From Burkholderiales bacterium (GTDB taxonomy: Bacteria > Pseudomonadota > Gammaproteobacteria > Burkholderiales > JAEUMW01), in contig JAEUMX010000005.1 of assembly GCA_016791285.1 (NCBI GenBank), positions 1 to 17,991 on the forward strand: a stretch of 17,991 bases of DNA, written 5' to 3'. The notes under the pieces are model-generated. The model was not told the origin of the DNA. It saw only the letters and a program-made list of their open reading frames with translations, and made no database searches. Below, piece by piece: positions 1 through 7,514 of this stretch. The translations under genes were made by a program, and so were the position numbers. The first letter of the stretch is position 1. Every line of letters starts with the position of its first letter.

Positions 1-75
1 CGCGAACAGCGCCGAGAGCAGGATGACGATCACGGCCGTGGCGAGGACGAGGCGGTCGGCGAAGAGGCGGCGCAT
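1..75 (-). CDS. N-terminus of an exported or membrane protein (partial)
   Basis: Only the first 25 codons lie in the window; the gene runs off the left edge. The ATG at 75 is preceded by a good ribosome-binding site (AGGAG, 5-nt spacer). The visible peptide has a short basic start (M-R-R-L-F-A-D-R) followed by a hydrophobic run of about 17 residues, which looks like a signal peptide or signal anchor. It starts 8 bp after the stop of the flavocytochrome gene, and its ribosome-binding site overlaps that stop codon, so the two are probably cotranscribed and perhaps translationally coupled. An exported or membrane partner of the upstream redox protein would be consistent, but the family cannot be identified from 25 residues. 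Confidence 0.6.
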   Translation of the reverse strand, partial: MRRLFADRLVLATAVIVILLSALFA

Positions 76-80
76 GGAAT

Positions 81-85
81 CTCCT
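81..85 (-). promoter_or_regulatory. Ribosome-binding site overlapping the upstream stop codon
   Basis: On the minus strand AGGAG lies 5 nt before the ATG at 75. Its first bases are shared with the TAG stop (84-86) of the flavocytochrome gene. This arrangement supports coupled translation and supports the small partial reading frame as a real gene. Confidence 0.55.
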
Positions 86-1493
86 AGACGAAGCTGTAGC
101 GCTCGGAATGGTACTTCGCCAGCGGCACGCCGAGTTCGCCGAGCGCCATTTCGATCGCATCCATCATCGGGTTTGGACCGCAGATGAAGTACTCGTGCTC
201 GGCGTAAGGTGCAGGCAGGTGGCGCTTGAAGAGGGCGGCATCGATGAAGCCTGTCTCCCCGGCCCAGTCGTCCGGCGGCTGGGCAAGCACGTGGACCACC
301 GTCAGGTCGAGTCGCTGCGCGAGGGCGTCGAGCTCCTCGCGGAAGGTGATCGACTCCCAGTCCTTGCTGCCGTAGAGCAGCGTCACCGGCCGCCGATCGC
401 CGCGGTCGGCGAGCGTGCGCAGGATGCTCATCATCGGCGTGATGCCGACGCCGCCGGCGATCAGCACGTGCATGTCGGCCGGATTGCGGTCGATGGTGAA
501 AGCGCCGTACGGGCCGTCGAGATAGACGCGCTCACCGACGCTCACGGTCGGGATGCGTGCCGTGAAATCGCCGAGGTTGCGGATCGTCATCTCGACGCAA
601 CCGTCGTCCACTGCGGCGCTGGAGGAAAACGAGAACGGGTGCCCGGTGATGCGGAACGGACTCGCCCACAGCGTGAGCCAGCCGAACTGGCCCGGCGCGA
701 AGCGGAATCCGCCGTGCCCCTCGGGGCGCATCACCAGCGTGCAGGTATCGCCGCGCTCGCGGCGCACCTCGGCGACGAGGTAAGGACGGCGCAGCATGAA
801 GAGCGGCTTGACGAGCCGCACATACACGAGCAGCCCGATCCAGAAGAGCGTGAGGCCGATCCACAGCGCGCGCTTCCACGGTGCGTCGAGATAGAAGCTC
901 CAGCCCACCATGTGGGCGATCCCGGCGGCGACTGCCACCACGGCCAGCGCGATATGAGTGAGGTGCCACGTCTCGTAGCGGATGTTGAGCCTTTGTCGCC
1001 AGAATGCCATCACCACCAGGGCGATCAGCGAGTAGGTCGACAGAGCAGCAAAGCGTGCACGCCACGGCGCCTGGAAGGAATTGAGCAGCGCCAGCAGCTC
1101 GGGGCGCACGACGAAGAGAATGATCGGGTGCGCGATCACCAGCGCCACCGCGACGAGCGAGATCCTGCGGTGGAAGTGGTAGATGACATCCTCGCCCCAC
1201 GGGTCGGTCACGTAGCGGAAGCGCGCCGTGAGGCCGAACTGCAACCCCATGATCGCCAGCCCGACATAGCCGATCGCCACCGAGAACTCGGTCCAGAAAT
1301 CACGCGCCGGCCGCAGCGGCCCGAAGAGGAGCGCGAACAAGGGTGCCAGTACGAAGAGCAGGTAGACCGTCACCCACACGGTGCCGCTGACGGGCTTGCG
1401 CACGGGGGCGACAGCAGCATTGCCGTGGTCGGTCGTGGTCACGATCCTCCCCGTGGATGTCCAGATGCGGCGGCGGCCGGGCACCGCAGCCAC
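84..1493 (-). CDS. Ferric-reductase/NOX-like transmembrane flavocytochrome
   Basis: This is a membrane oxidoreductase that should pass electrons from NAD(P)H through FAD to heme and then to an acceptor such as ferric iron, oxygen or a periplasmic partner. The N-terminal half (about residues 38-235) has some six hydrophobic segments with histidines placed for bis-heme ligation, in Y-H-F-H-R-R and I-A-H-P, and later W-H-L-T-H and I-A-H-M. The C-terminal half is a ferredoxin-reductase-type module: FAD motif H-P-F-S-F-S-S-S near residue 285, the G-G-V-G-I-T-P-M-M nucleotide-binding loop near 347, and C-G-P-N-P-M-M near 438. At 469 residues it fits this family. The start is uncertain: GTG at 1493 or GTG at 1442, the latter right behind a GGGGAGG. 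The gene begins 31 bp after the MlaA-hydrolase stop. The electron acceptor cannot be read from sequence. Confidence 0.85.
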   Translation of the reverse strand: MAAVPGRRRIWTSTGRIVTTTDHGNAAVAPVRKPVSGTVWVTVYLLFVLAPLFALLFGPLRPARDFWTEFSVAIGYVGLAIMGLQFGLTARFRYVTDPWGEDVIYHFHRRISLVAVALVIAHPIILFVVRPELLALLNSFQAPWRARFAALSTYSLIALVVMAFWRQRLNIRYETWHLTHIALAVVAVAAGIAHMVGWSFYLDAPWKRALWIGLTLFWIGLLVYVRLVKPLFMLRRPYLVAEVRRERGDTCTLVMRPEGHGGFRFAPGQFGWLTLWASPFRITGHPFSFSSSAAVDDGCVEMTIRNLGDFTARIPTVSVGERVYLDGPYGAFTIDRNPADMHVLIAGGVGITPMMSILRTLADRGDRRPVTLLYGSKDWESITFREELDALAQRLDLTVVHVLAQPPDDWAGETGFIDAALFKRHLPAPYAEHEYFICGPNPMMDAIEMALGELGVPLAKYHSERYSFV

Positions 1494-1524
1494 GATTCCC
1501 GCGTTGCGCGCCTCGCGCAGCCGG

Positions 1525-3585
1525 TCAGCGCGCTGCTCCGCTTGCCGACGCGGGCTTGTCCGCGTCGGTTGCGGGCTGCAGATCCGCGAGCGAGTCCATC
1601 ACCTCCGCCTGCACCTCGGGTTTGTACAGATTGCCGACATGACCGCCGCTCGGAAAGAAACGGGTGTGCTCCGAACCGACCTGAGCGGTCAGCCAGTCGA
1701 TGTCTTCGTCGCTGGTGAGGAAATCGTTGCGGTTGGCGAAGACGCGCAGCTTCGGGTTGTCGTGCAGGCCGTACGCGATCGAGCGCAGGTCGTTCTTCGC
1801 CTGCAGGTCTTCCCCGGAGCTCACGCTGCCGACCCGGTCACGATAGTAGGGCAGGACGAACGCGTACATGTACATCGTGAACGAGTAGTCGCCGATCTCC
1901 CGGTACGCGGGCAGGCGCTGGAGGTTGCGCCGTTCCGTCAGGAGCACGCCCTGGTCCTGGCGCTGCTGGGTGGTCCACAGGACTCCCTGCAGCGCGCGCC
2001 GGAAAGCGAGCCCGATGAGGTATTCGGCCTCCTGGTTGCTGAACGGCATCTCGATTTCGGGCGTCAGCGTGGAGTGGTGGACGTCGACGGCGTCGATCCG
2101 CGTGTAGGCGCCGCGGTTCGGCGTCGTCTGCAGCTTCTGGCCGACCTCCACCGCCTGGAACAGTACACGCTGGATCTCTGCATCGCGCGCGGCCGGCGGC
2201 AGCGACGCGTAGACATTGTTGAAGGCGTCGAGCCGCTCCATGCCGTAGACCAGGCGCACAGGCGGATCGAGCAGGACGTAGCGATCGAAGTGCACGAGCC
2301 CGCTCTGCGGATTGCGCTTCTCCTCAGCCGCGATGTAGAAGCCGTGGAAGGCGCCGAGCGAGTAGCCCAGGTAGACGCGCTCCGCGATCCGGTCTGGATA
2401 CTGCGCGGCGAGGTCGCGTGAGATGCCGTCAAGCGCGACGTGCACGTCGTGCGCATCGACCGGCGCGTGCCCCGGAACCGGCACGCTTCCGCCCTGTTCG
2501 ATGAACTCGAAGTTGAGCGTGCTGCTCACCACCGCCACCGAGAAGCCGCGCGCATACGCCATCTCCGCCAGCGCCAGCGTCGAATTGCCGAGGCGGTGCG
2601 CGGAGAGCCCCGGCACCACGAAGACGAGCGGCGCGCGCCCCGGCTGCATCCGGTACGAGTAGGGCAGCTCCTTGCGCGTGACCGGCATCGGCACCGAACC
2701 GTTGGACAGCCGGGTGGCGAAGCCCGGGTCACGCGGCGCCAGGAACACGGCCCGCAGCGTCTCCGTGGCGCCGGTGCGCTCCTCCTTGCGCGGCGTGAGC
2801 TCGGGCTCGGCGATGCGCGCGTCGCGGGCGATGGTCGACACCAGGCGGGCATCGTCGTAGAAGTCGGCGCTGCTTTGCTCGCGCCGGTAATAGTCGTCGA
2901 TGGAATCGACGAGATCGTTGTAGGTCAGGGCCGGTCCGAGAGGGAAGAAATAGGTCGCCGGGTCGAGTGCCGCGTCGGGCACCAGACCCACCGTGTCGCG
3001 AGTGGAGCTCGGCCCCACCACCGGCAGCGTCAGGTAGGTCGCGGGCTGCCAGCCCCAGCGTGCGAACACCTGCCCGAAGTCCTGCAGGGCCGGCTGAATG
3101 CCGAACCACTGCGTGGCCGGATCCCACAGCCCGCCGATGCCCACCGTGGTGTTGATGACGAAGCGCTGCAGTTCGCGGTTCGCGCCACCCCAACGCCCCT
3201 GCACCACGTTCGCGAGGAAGTTGCGCGGGAAGATCAGGTTGGCCGAGAAGTCGCTGATGCGATCGCGCACGAAGGACGGAATGATCGCGCGATAGACGAC
3301 GCCCACCGGCTGCGCGATGCCGACGACGAGGATGTTGTTGAGGCCCCAGAAGCCGCGGTTCACCGGCTCCATGGGGTCCGGAAAGTTCGGCGGCGGGACG
3401 TTCTCCTGATGGAATGCGGCCGCGCCAGGCCCGTCGTACTTCGACCAGTCGCGGCGCAGCGTCGGCGGCGCACAGCCCACCATGACGGCGAGCAGAAAGA
3501 CCATCGCCGCGACGCGCGTGGCGCGCGCCGCCCTCTCGCGCCAAGCCGGCGGCGCGCCCTCTGCGCCGAGTGCCATGTGCATCAC
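1525..3585 (-). CDS. mlaA: MlaA (VacJ) lipoprotein fused to an alpha/beta-hydrolase
   Basis: This 686-residue protein joins two domains. A signal peptide ends in a lipobox (M-V-G-C) with the acylated Cys at residue 38. An MlaA/VacJ domain follows, recognised by D-P-M-E-P-V-N-R at 70-77 and extending to about 265; MlaA is the outer-membrane component that removes misplaced phospholipids from the outer leaflet. Residues about 300-665 form an alpha/beta-hydrolase: V-V-P-G-L near the first strand, nucleophile elbow G-Y-S-L-G with Ser409, and S-G-G-H with probable catalytic His649; an Asp before the His (D-E-D-I-D-W region) may complete the triad. Typical MlaA proteins are about 250 residues, so the hydrolase is a large addition. 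The GTG at 3585 overlaps the preceding TGA by 4 nt; ATGs at 3582 and 3576 are alternative starts. A phospholipid-directed hydrolase is inferred from the fusion, not shown. Confidence 0.85.
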   Translation of the reverse strand: MMHMALGAEGAPPAWRERAARATRVAAMVFLLAVMVGCAPPTLRRDWSKYDGPGAAAFHQENVPPPNFPDPMEPVNRGFWGLNNILVVGIAQPVGVVYRAIIPSFVRDRISDFSANLIFPRNFLANVVQGRWGGANRELQRFVINTTVGIGGLWDPATQWFGIQPALQDFGQVFARWGWQPATYLTLPVVGPSSTRDTVGLVPDAALDPATYFFPLGPALTYNDLVDSIDDYYRREQSSADFYDDARLVSTIARDARIAEPELTPRKEERTGATETLRAVFLAPRDPGFATRLSNGSVPMPVTRKELPYSYRMQPGRAPLVFVVPGLSAHRLGNSTLALAEMAYARGFSVAVVSSTLNFEFIEQGGSVPVPGHAPVDAHDVHVALDGISRDLAAQYPDRIAERVYLGYSLGAFHGFYIAAEEKRNPQSGLVHFDRYVLLDPPVRLVYGMERLDAFNNVYASLPPAARDAEIQRVLFQAVEVGQKLQTTPNRGAYTRIDAVDVHHSTLTPEIEMPFSNQEAEYLIGLAFRRALQGVLWTTQQRQDQGVLLTERRNLQRLPAYREIGDYSFTMYMYAFVLPYYRDRVGSVSSGEDLQAKNDLRSIAYGLHDNPKLRVFANRNDFLTSDEDIDWLTAQVGSEHTRFFPSGGHVGNLYKPEVQAEVMDSLADLQPATDADKPASASGAAR

Positions 3586-4700
3586 ACCGGGTAGCGCAGG
3601 ATCGCCGCCAGGCTCGCCGCGCCGGGGATATCGGCCCGACGCACGCCGAGGACTCGGGCACCGGCCATGAACGCGCGCGCGGCGATCTCGTCGACGACAC
3701 CGTAGCTCTCCGCGCAGGGACCGTCCTTGAGCGTGACGCTGCCGTCCTCGCCGACCGTGCCCAGCACCACTTCGTCGATGTCGACGAGCAGCGTGTCGAC
3801 GGCCCCGAACGTGGCCGCGCGAGCGCTCTGCGCGACGTCGGTCGTCGCCCGACCCTCCTTCGAGCGGGCATCGAAGAGCGCGCGCACGGCAGCGAGCTCG
3901 CTGCGATGAATACCGTCGATGATGCCACGCGCCGCTGCCGCGAGGTCCGCGTCGCTCTGCGTGTCCAGGTTGCCGGATATGCCTTCCGAGACCAGGTGCG
4001 GATAGCTATTCACCGAGCGGTAGATGGCATCGAGCGGTTCATTGGCGGCGAGGATCAGCGGCGTCTCGCGCCCATGGATGAGTCCGCGCAGCGCGTGATC
4101 GACCTGGCGCGCGTACTGACGCAGGCGCACCTTCTGCCCCTCCGACCCCTGCAGGCGGCCGCTCGGCGAGCGTCCGAGAATGGAGGCTTTGCCCACCGCG
4201 CTCGCGGCATCCTTCGGCATGCCGCCGACCTTCACCGTCACCGCCGGCAGATCGCCGGAGACCTCGACCACGCGCGCGCCGTTCTGCGAAAGCGCGAGCA
4301 CGTAGGCGGCCTGCGGCCACGTCACGCTGCGCAGGAGAGGCTTCAGGTGGAAGCGGTCGGACGCCTCGACGATCGGCTGCAGGTGGTTCGGAAGACGGAA
4401 CGTGACGATGCGCTCGGGCGTGGCGAAGAGCGCGAGGCTCCTGGCCTGGAAGCGCCAGAACTCGTCGTCGTCGACGAGATCGTCGATCTCTTCCTCGATC
4501 GGCCACAGGTCGCGCTTGGGAGTGTCCACCGCACGGAATTGATCGAGGCCTTCCTTCGCCAGGTTCCTGAGTGCGATGCGATCGGCCTGCGTGTCCTGCG
4601 TGACGGGTGTGGTCGGCAGGTAGATCGACAGACACGCCGGCCCACGCTGCGCGATCAGCCTCTCGATCTCCGAGCGGTGAGGAATATCGACGTACAGCAT
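3582..4700 (-). CDS. Bacterial archaeo-eukaryotic release-factor-like protein (baeRF family)
   Basis: This 372-residue soluble protein resembles the bacterial relatives of eukaryotic/archaeal release factor eRF1 described as baeRF families. The start region contains C-L-S-I-Y-L-P-T-T and R-I-A-L-R-N-L, typical of the N-terminal domain. A central loop around residues 185-190 (G-S-E-G-Q-K) looks like a degenerate version of the GGQ peptidyl-release loop. The C-terminal part has the L7Ae-like pattern G-A-V-D-T-L-L-V-D-I-D. Which subfamily it belongs to (family 3 is my best guess) is uncertain. ATG at 4700 is chosen because GGAG sits 7 nt upstream; a longer open frame to 5267 runs antiphase through the ATPase gene and is not credible. 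The stop overlaps the next gene's start. Likely roles in ribosome rescue are inferred from the family. Confidence 0.75.
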   Translation of the reverse strand: MLYVDIPHRSEIERLIAQRGPACLSIYLPTTPVTQDTQADRIALRNLAKEGLDQFRAVDTPKRDLWPIEEEIDDLVDDDEFWRFQARSLALFATPERIVTFRLPNHLQPIVEASDRFHLKPLLRSVTWPQAAYVLALSQNGARVVEVSGDLPAVTVKVGGMPKDAASAVGKASILGRSPSGRLQGSEGQKVRLRQYARQVDHALRGLIHGRETPLILAANEPLDAIYRSVNSYPHLVSEGISGNLDTQSDADLAAAARGIIDGIHRSELAAVRALFDARSKEGRATTDVAQSARAATFGAVDTLLVDIDEVVLGTVGEDGSVTLKDGPCAESYGVVDEIAARAFMAGARVLGVRRADIPGAASLAAILRYPV

Positions 4701-4707
4701 CAACGTT

Positions 4708-4711
4708 CTCC
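4708..4711 (-). promoter_or_regulatory. Ribosome-binding site fixing the baeRF start
   Basis: GGAG on the minus strand lies 7 nt before the ATG at 4700, inside the 17-bp gap after the ATPase stop. It decides the start against the open extension further upstream. Confidence 0.6.
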
Positions 4712-4717
4712 AGGGAA

Positions 4718-7462
4718 TCAGGTGCCGGCTTCGGCAGAGGTGACCATGCCCTTCAAGCTGCTGCTCGAGCGGATGACGAGTTTCTCCAGCTCGATCACGA
4801 GGAAGAACACGAAGCCGCCTGCGATGAGCCACGGCCAGACGTAGAGCGGTACCGCCTCGTTGCCGAACAGGCGCTGCAACGGCGGCGCGTACGTGAACAG
4901 CAGCTGCAGGATGATCACCGCGCCGATGCCGAGTCCGACGAATTTGTTCTCGAGATGTCCCTTGATCGAGAGCGAGCTGTCGATCAGGTAGCGGCTGTTC
5001 AGCAGGAAGAAGCACTGTCCGATGGTGATGGCGTTGACCGCGACGGTGCGCGCGAGCGCGTCGGAGGCATTCTGGCCCTTCATCCAGAAGAACGCCCACA
5101 GCGTGAACGCGAGCAGGGTCAAGCCGACGAAGATCACGCGCCAGATGCCGAAGCCGGTGAGGATCGGCCGGTCGACCGCGCGCGGCGGCCGGCTCATGAC
5201 GTCGAGCTCGTGCGGCTCGAAGCAGATGGCGAGCCCCAGCGCGACCGAGGTCACCATGTTGACCCACAGCACCTGCGGTGCGGTGATGGGCAGGGTGAAG
5301 CCGACGAAGATGGCCACCGCGATCACGAGCGCCTGCGCGACGTTGGTCGGGAACAGGAAGAGGATCGCCTTCTCGATGTTGTTGTAGACGGTGCGCCCTT
5401 CCTTCACCGCGGCGCTGATCGAGGCGAAGTTGTCGTCAGCGAGGATCATGTCCGCCGCCTCCTTCGTGACCTCGGTGCCCTTGATGCCCATGGCCACCCC
5501 GATGTCGGCCTGCTTGAGCGACGGCGCGTCGTTGACGCCGTCACCGGTCATCGCGCAGATCTGCCGGTTCGCCTGCACCGCCTTCACCAGCCGCAGCTTG
5601 TGCTCGGGGCTGGTGCGTGCGAAGACGTCGACGTCGCGCACCGCTTCCTGCAGCTGCGCCTCGTTCATCTCCTCGATCTGGGCGCCGGTGATGGCGGTCT
5701 TGCCGTCGCCGATGCCGAGCATCTTGGCGATGGCCGCAGCGGTGATCTTGTGGTCGCCGGTGATCATCGTCACCCGGATGCCGCCGCCGTGGCATTCCTT
5801 CACCGCCGCGATCGCTTCCTGGCGCGGTGGATCGAGCAGGCCCAGAAGCCCGATCAGCACCAGGTTCTGCGGCAGGTCGGCCGGGCTGATGCTGCCCGCA
5901 TTGACTCCCGGATTCTCGATCCACGCGAGCCCCAGCACGCGCTCGCCCTGACCGGCCAGCTTGTCCGAGACCTTCTGGAAGTGCTCCCGATCGATCGGCG
6001 CCGTCGTGCCATCGGCGAGCTGCTGGCGGTCGCAGGCGGCCATGATCACTTCGGGCGCGCCCTTGACAAACAGCACGTCCTTGCCGTCCGCGCCCTTGTG
6101 CAGCGTGGCCATGAACTTGTGCTCGGACTCGAACGGAATCGCGCCGATGCGCGGATAGGCCTTTTGTTCGTCCTCGCGCTTCATGCCGATCTTCGTCGCG
6201 AAGGGATAGAGGGCGCCTTCGGTCGGGTCGCCCTCCACCTTCCACACACCCTCGGCGAGGAAAAGCTCGGCGTCGTTGCACAGGAGCGAGTTGCGGCCGA
6301 GCAGTTCGAGTATGCGGTTCTTCTGTGCCGGCTCCCCGCCCTGCTTGATCTCGCCGTCAGGCGCGTAGCCGTTCCCGCTCACCTGGTATTCGGCCTGCGC
6401 GCCGGCCGCCGACACGACCATCATTTCCATCAGCGTAAGCGTGCCGGTCTTGTCCGAGCAGATCCGCGACACCGAGCCCAGCGTCTCCACCGCCGGCAGG
6501 CGGCGAATGATGGAGTGGCGACTCGCCATGCGCTGCACGCCGATCGCCAGCGTGATGGTGATGAGCGCCGGCAGGCCTTCGGGAATCAGCGACACGGCAA
6601 TGCCGACGATCGCCTGGAACAGCTCCACAAAGTCCATCCCCATCACCCAGCGGCCATAGGCGAACACGAGAACGCCGACGACGGCGACGGCCGCCGTGAT
6701 GGTGTAACCGAGCTTCTTGATCTGGCGCAGCAGCGGCGTCTCCAGCGCGCTCACGCCGGCGAGCAGCTGGTTGATCTTGCCGAGCTCGGTGTGGCTGCCG
6801 GTGGCGACCACCACGCCGGTGCCGCGGCCGGACACGACCATGGTGCCGGAGAACACCATGCTGTCGCGATCGCCGACGGTGGACTTCTCCGCGACGGGAG
6901 CGGCGCTCTTCTCCGCCGGCACCGATTCGCCGGTGAGCGCCGCCTCCTCGGTGCGCAGATTGTTGGCGTCGGCGAGCCGTAGATCTGCCGGCACCTTGTC
7001 GCCCGACTCCAGCAGCACGACGTCCCCCGGCACGAGCTCTTCGGCCGGCGTCATCCGCGCATTGCCGCCGCGCACCGTGCGCGCCTCGGCCGAGAGCATG
7101 TTGCGGATCGAGTCGAGCGCCTTCTCCGCCTTGCCCTCCTGGATGAAGCCGAGCAGAGCGTTCAGCAGCACCACGCCGAAGATGATGCCTGCATCGAGCC
7201 AGAGGCCGAGCATGAGCTTGACGAAGCCCGCGCCGAGCAGCACGTAGACGAGGATGTTGTTGAGCTGCGAGAGGAAGCGCATGAATGGTCCGCGCTTCTT
7301 GCCTTCCGGCAGACGATTGGGCCCGTGCTGCTGCAGCCGGCGCTGCGCCTCCTCGCTGTCGAGTCCCTTGTCGACGCTGGTCGAAAGCTGCCGCATGACC
7401 TCGTCGGTCGGCAGCGCGTGCCACAGCGTATCGTCGCCAGCAGGCGGGGCGGTCACAGCCAT
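4718..7462 (-). CDS. P2-type cation-transporting P-type ATPase
   Basis: This 914-residue inner-membrane pump hydrolyses ATP to move cations. It has the full P-type layout: cation-ATPase N-terminal domain (about 10-80), TM1-2 (about 66-108), actuator T-G-E-S at 177-180, M4 motif P-E-G-L-P at 294-298, phosphorylated Asp337 in D-K-T-G-T, nucleotide-site K-G-A-P-E from 467, hinge T-G-D-G-V-N-D-A-P at 639-647, and a C-terminal block of further membrane helices. M4 and general layout match the calcium/PMR1-like P2A group. However, the M5 site reads N707-V-A-Q710 and M6 reads N735-M-V-T738-S739, so the acidic residues equivalent to SERCA Glu771 and Asp800 are absent and ion specificity is open. ATG at 7462 is chosen for its GGAG at 7-nt spacing. 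It lies 52 bp after the SLC13 stop and 17 bp before the baeRF start. Confidence 0.92.
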   Translation of the reverse strand: MAVTAPPAGDDTLWHALPTDEVMRQLSTSVDKGLDSEEAQRRLQQHGPNRLPEGKKRGPFMRFLSQLNNILVYVLLGAGFVKLMLGLWLDAGIIFGVVLLNALLGFIQEGKAEKALDSIRNMLSAEARTVRGGNARMTPAEELVPGDVVLLESGDKVPADLRLADANNLRTEEAALTGESVPAEKSAAPVAEKSTVGDRDSMVFSGTMVVSGRGTGVVVATGSHTELGKINQLLAGVSALETPLLRQIKKLGYTITAAVAVVGVLVFAYGRWVMGMDFVELFQAIVGIAVSLIPEGLPALITITLAIGVQRMASRHSIIRRLPAVETLGSVSRICSDKTGTLTLMEMMVVSAAGAQAEYQVSGNGYAPDGEIKQGGEPAQKNRILELLGRNSLLCNDAELFLAEGVWKVEGDPTEGALYPFATKIGMKREDEQKAYPRIGAIPFESEHKFMATLHKGADGKDVLFVKGAPEVIMAACDRQQLADGTTAPIDREHFQKVSDKLAGQGERVLGLAWIENPGVNAGSISPADLPQNLVLIGLLGLLDPPRQEAIAAVKECHGGGIRVTMITGDHKITAAAIAKMLGIGDGKTAITGAQIEEMNEAQLQEAVRDVDVFARTSPEHKLRLVKAVQANRQICAMTGDGVNDAPSLKQADIGVAMGIKGTEVTKEAADMILADDNFASISAAVKEGRTVYNNIEKAILFLFPTNVAQALVIAVAIFVGFTLPITAPQVLWVNMVTSVALGLAICFEPHELDVMSRPPRAVDRPILTGFGIWRVIFVGLTLLAFTLWAFFWMKGQNASDALARTVAVNAITIGQCFFLLNSRYLIDSSLSIKGHLENKFVGLGIGAVIILQLLFTYAPPLQRLFGNEAVPLYVWPWLIAGGFVFFLVIELEKLVIRSSSSLKGMVTSAEAGT

Positions 7463-7469
7463 AGGGTCA

Positions 7470-7473
7470 CTCC
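7470..7473 (-). promoter_or_regulatory. Ribosome-binding site fixing the ATPase start
   Basis: GGAG on the minus strand is 7 nt before the ATG at 7462. The open frame continues upstream to 7603 but overlaps the permease gene and has no conserved sequence, so this site decides the start. Confidence 0.6.
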
Positions 7474-7485
7474 GTTGTTGATCCG

Positions 7486-7504
7486 GTCCGCCGTCCCGGC
7501 GGAC
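7486..7504 (-). other. Perfect 8-bp hairpin between permease and ATPase genes
   Basis: GTCCGCCG (7486-7493) and CGGCGGAC (7497-7504) are perfect inverted copies separated by 3 nt. The hairpin falls 11 nt after the permease stop on the minus-strand transcript. No T-run follows in either direction, so a simple intrinsic terminator is unlikely; partial attenuation, or protection of the upstream mRNA from 3' exonucleases, would fit. Confidence 0.5.
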
Positions 7505-7514
7505 GCTCCGGACT

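Noticed and set aside
4701..5267. Upstream extension of the baeRF reading frame
   Set aside because: The extra residues are arginine-rich shadow sequence of the ATPase gene, and the ATG at 4700 has a good ribosome-binding site.
4607..6982. 791-codon open frame on the plus strand opposite the P-type ATPase
   Set aside because: Low-complexity protein dominated by D, R, H, E and A; it is the complement of a gene with all P-type motifs.
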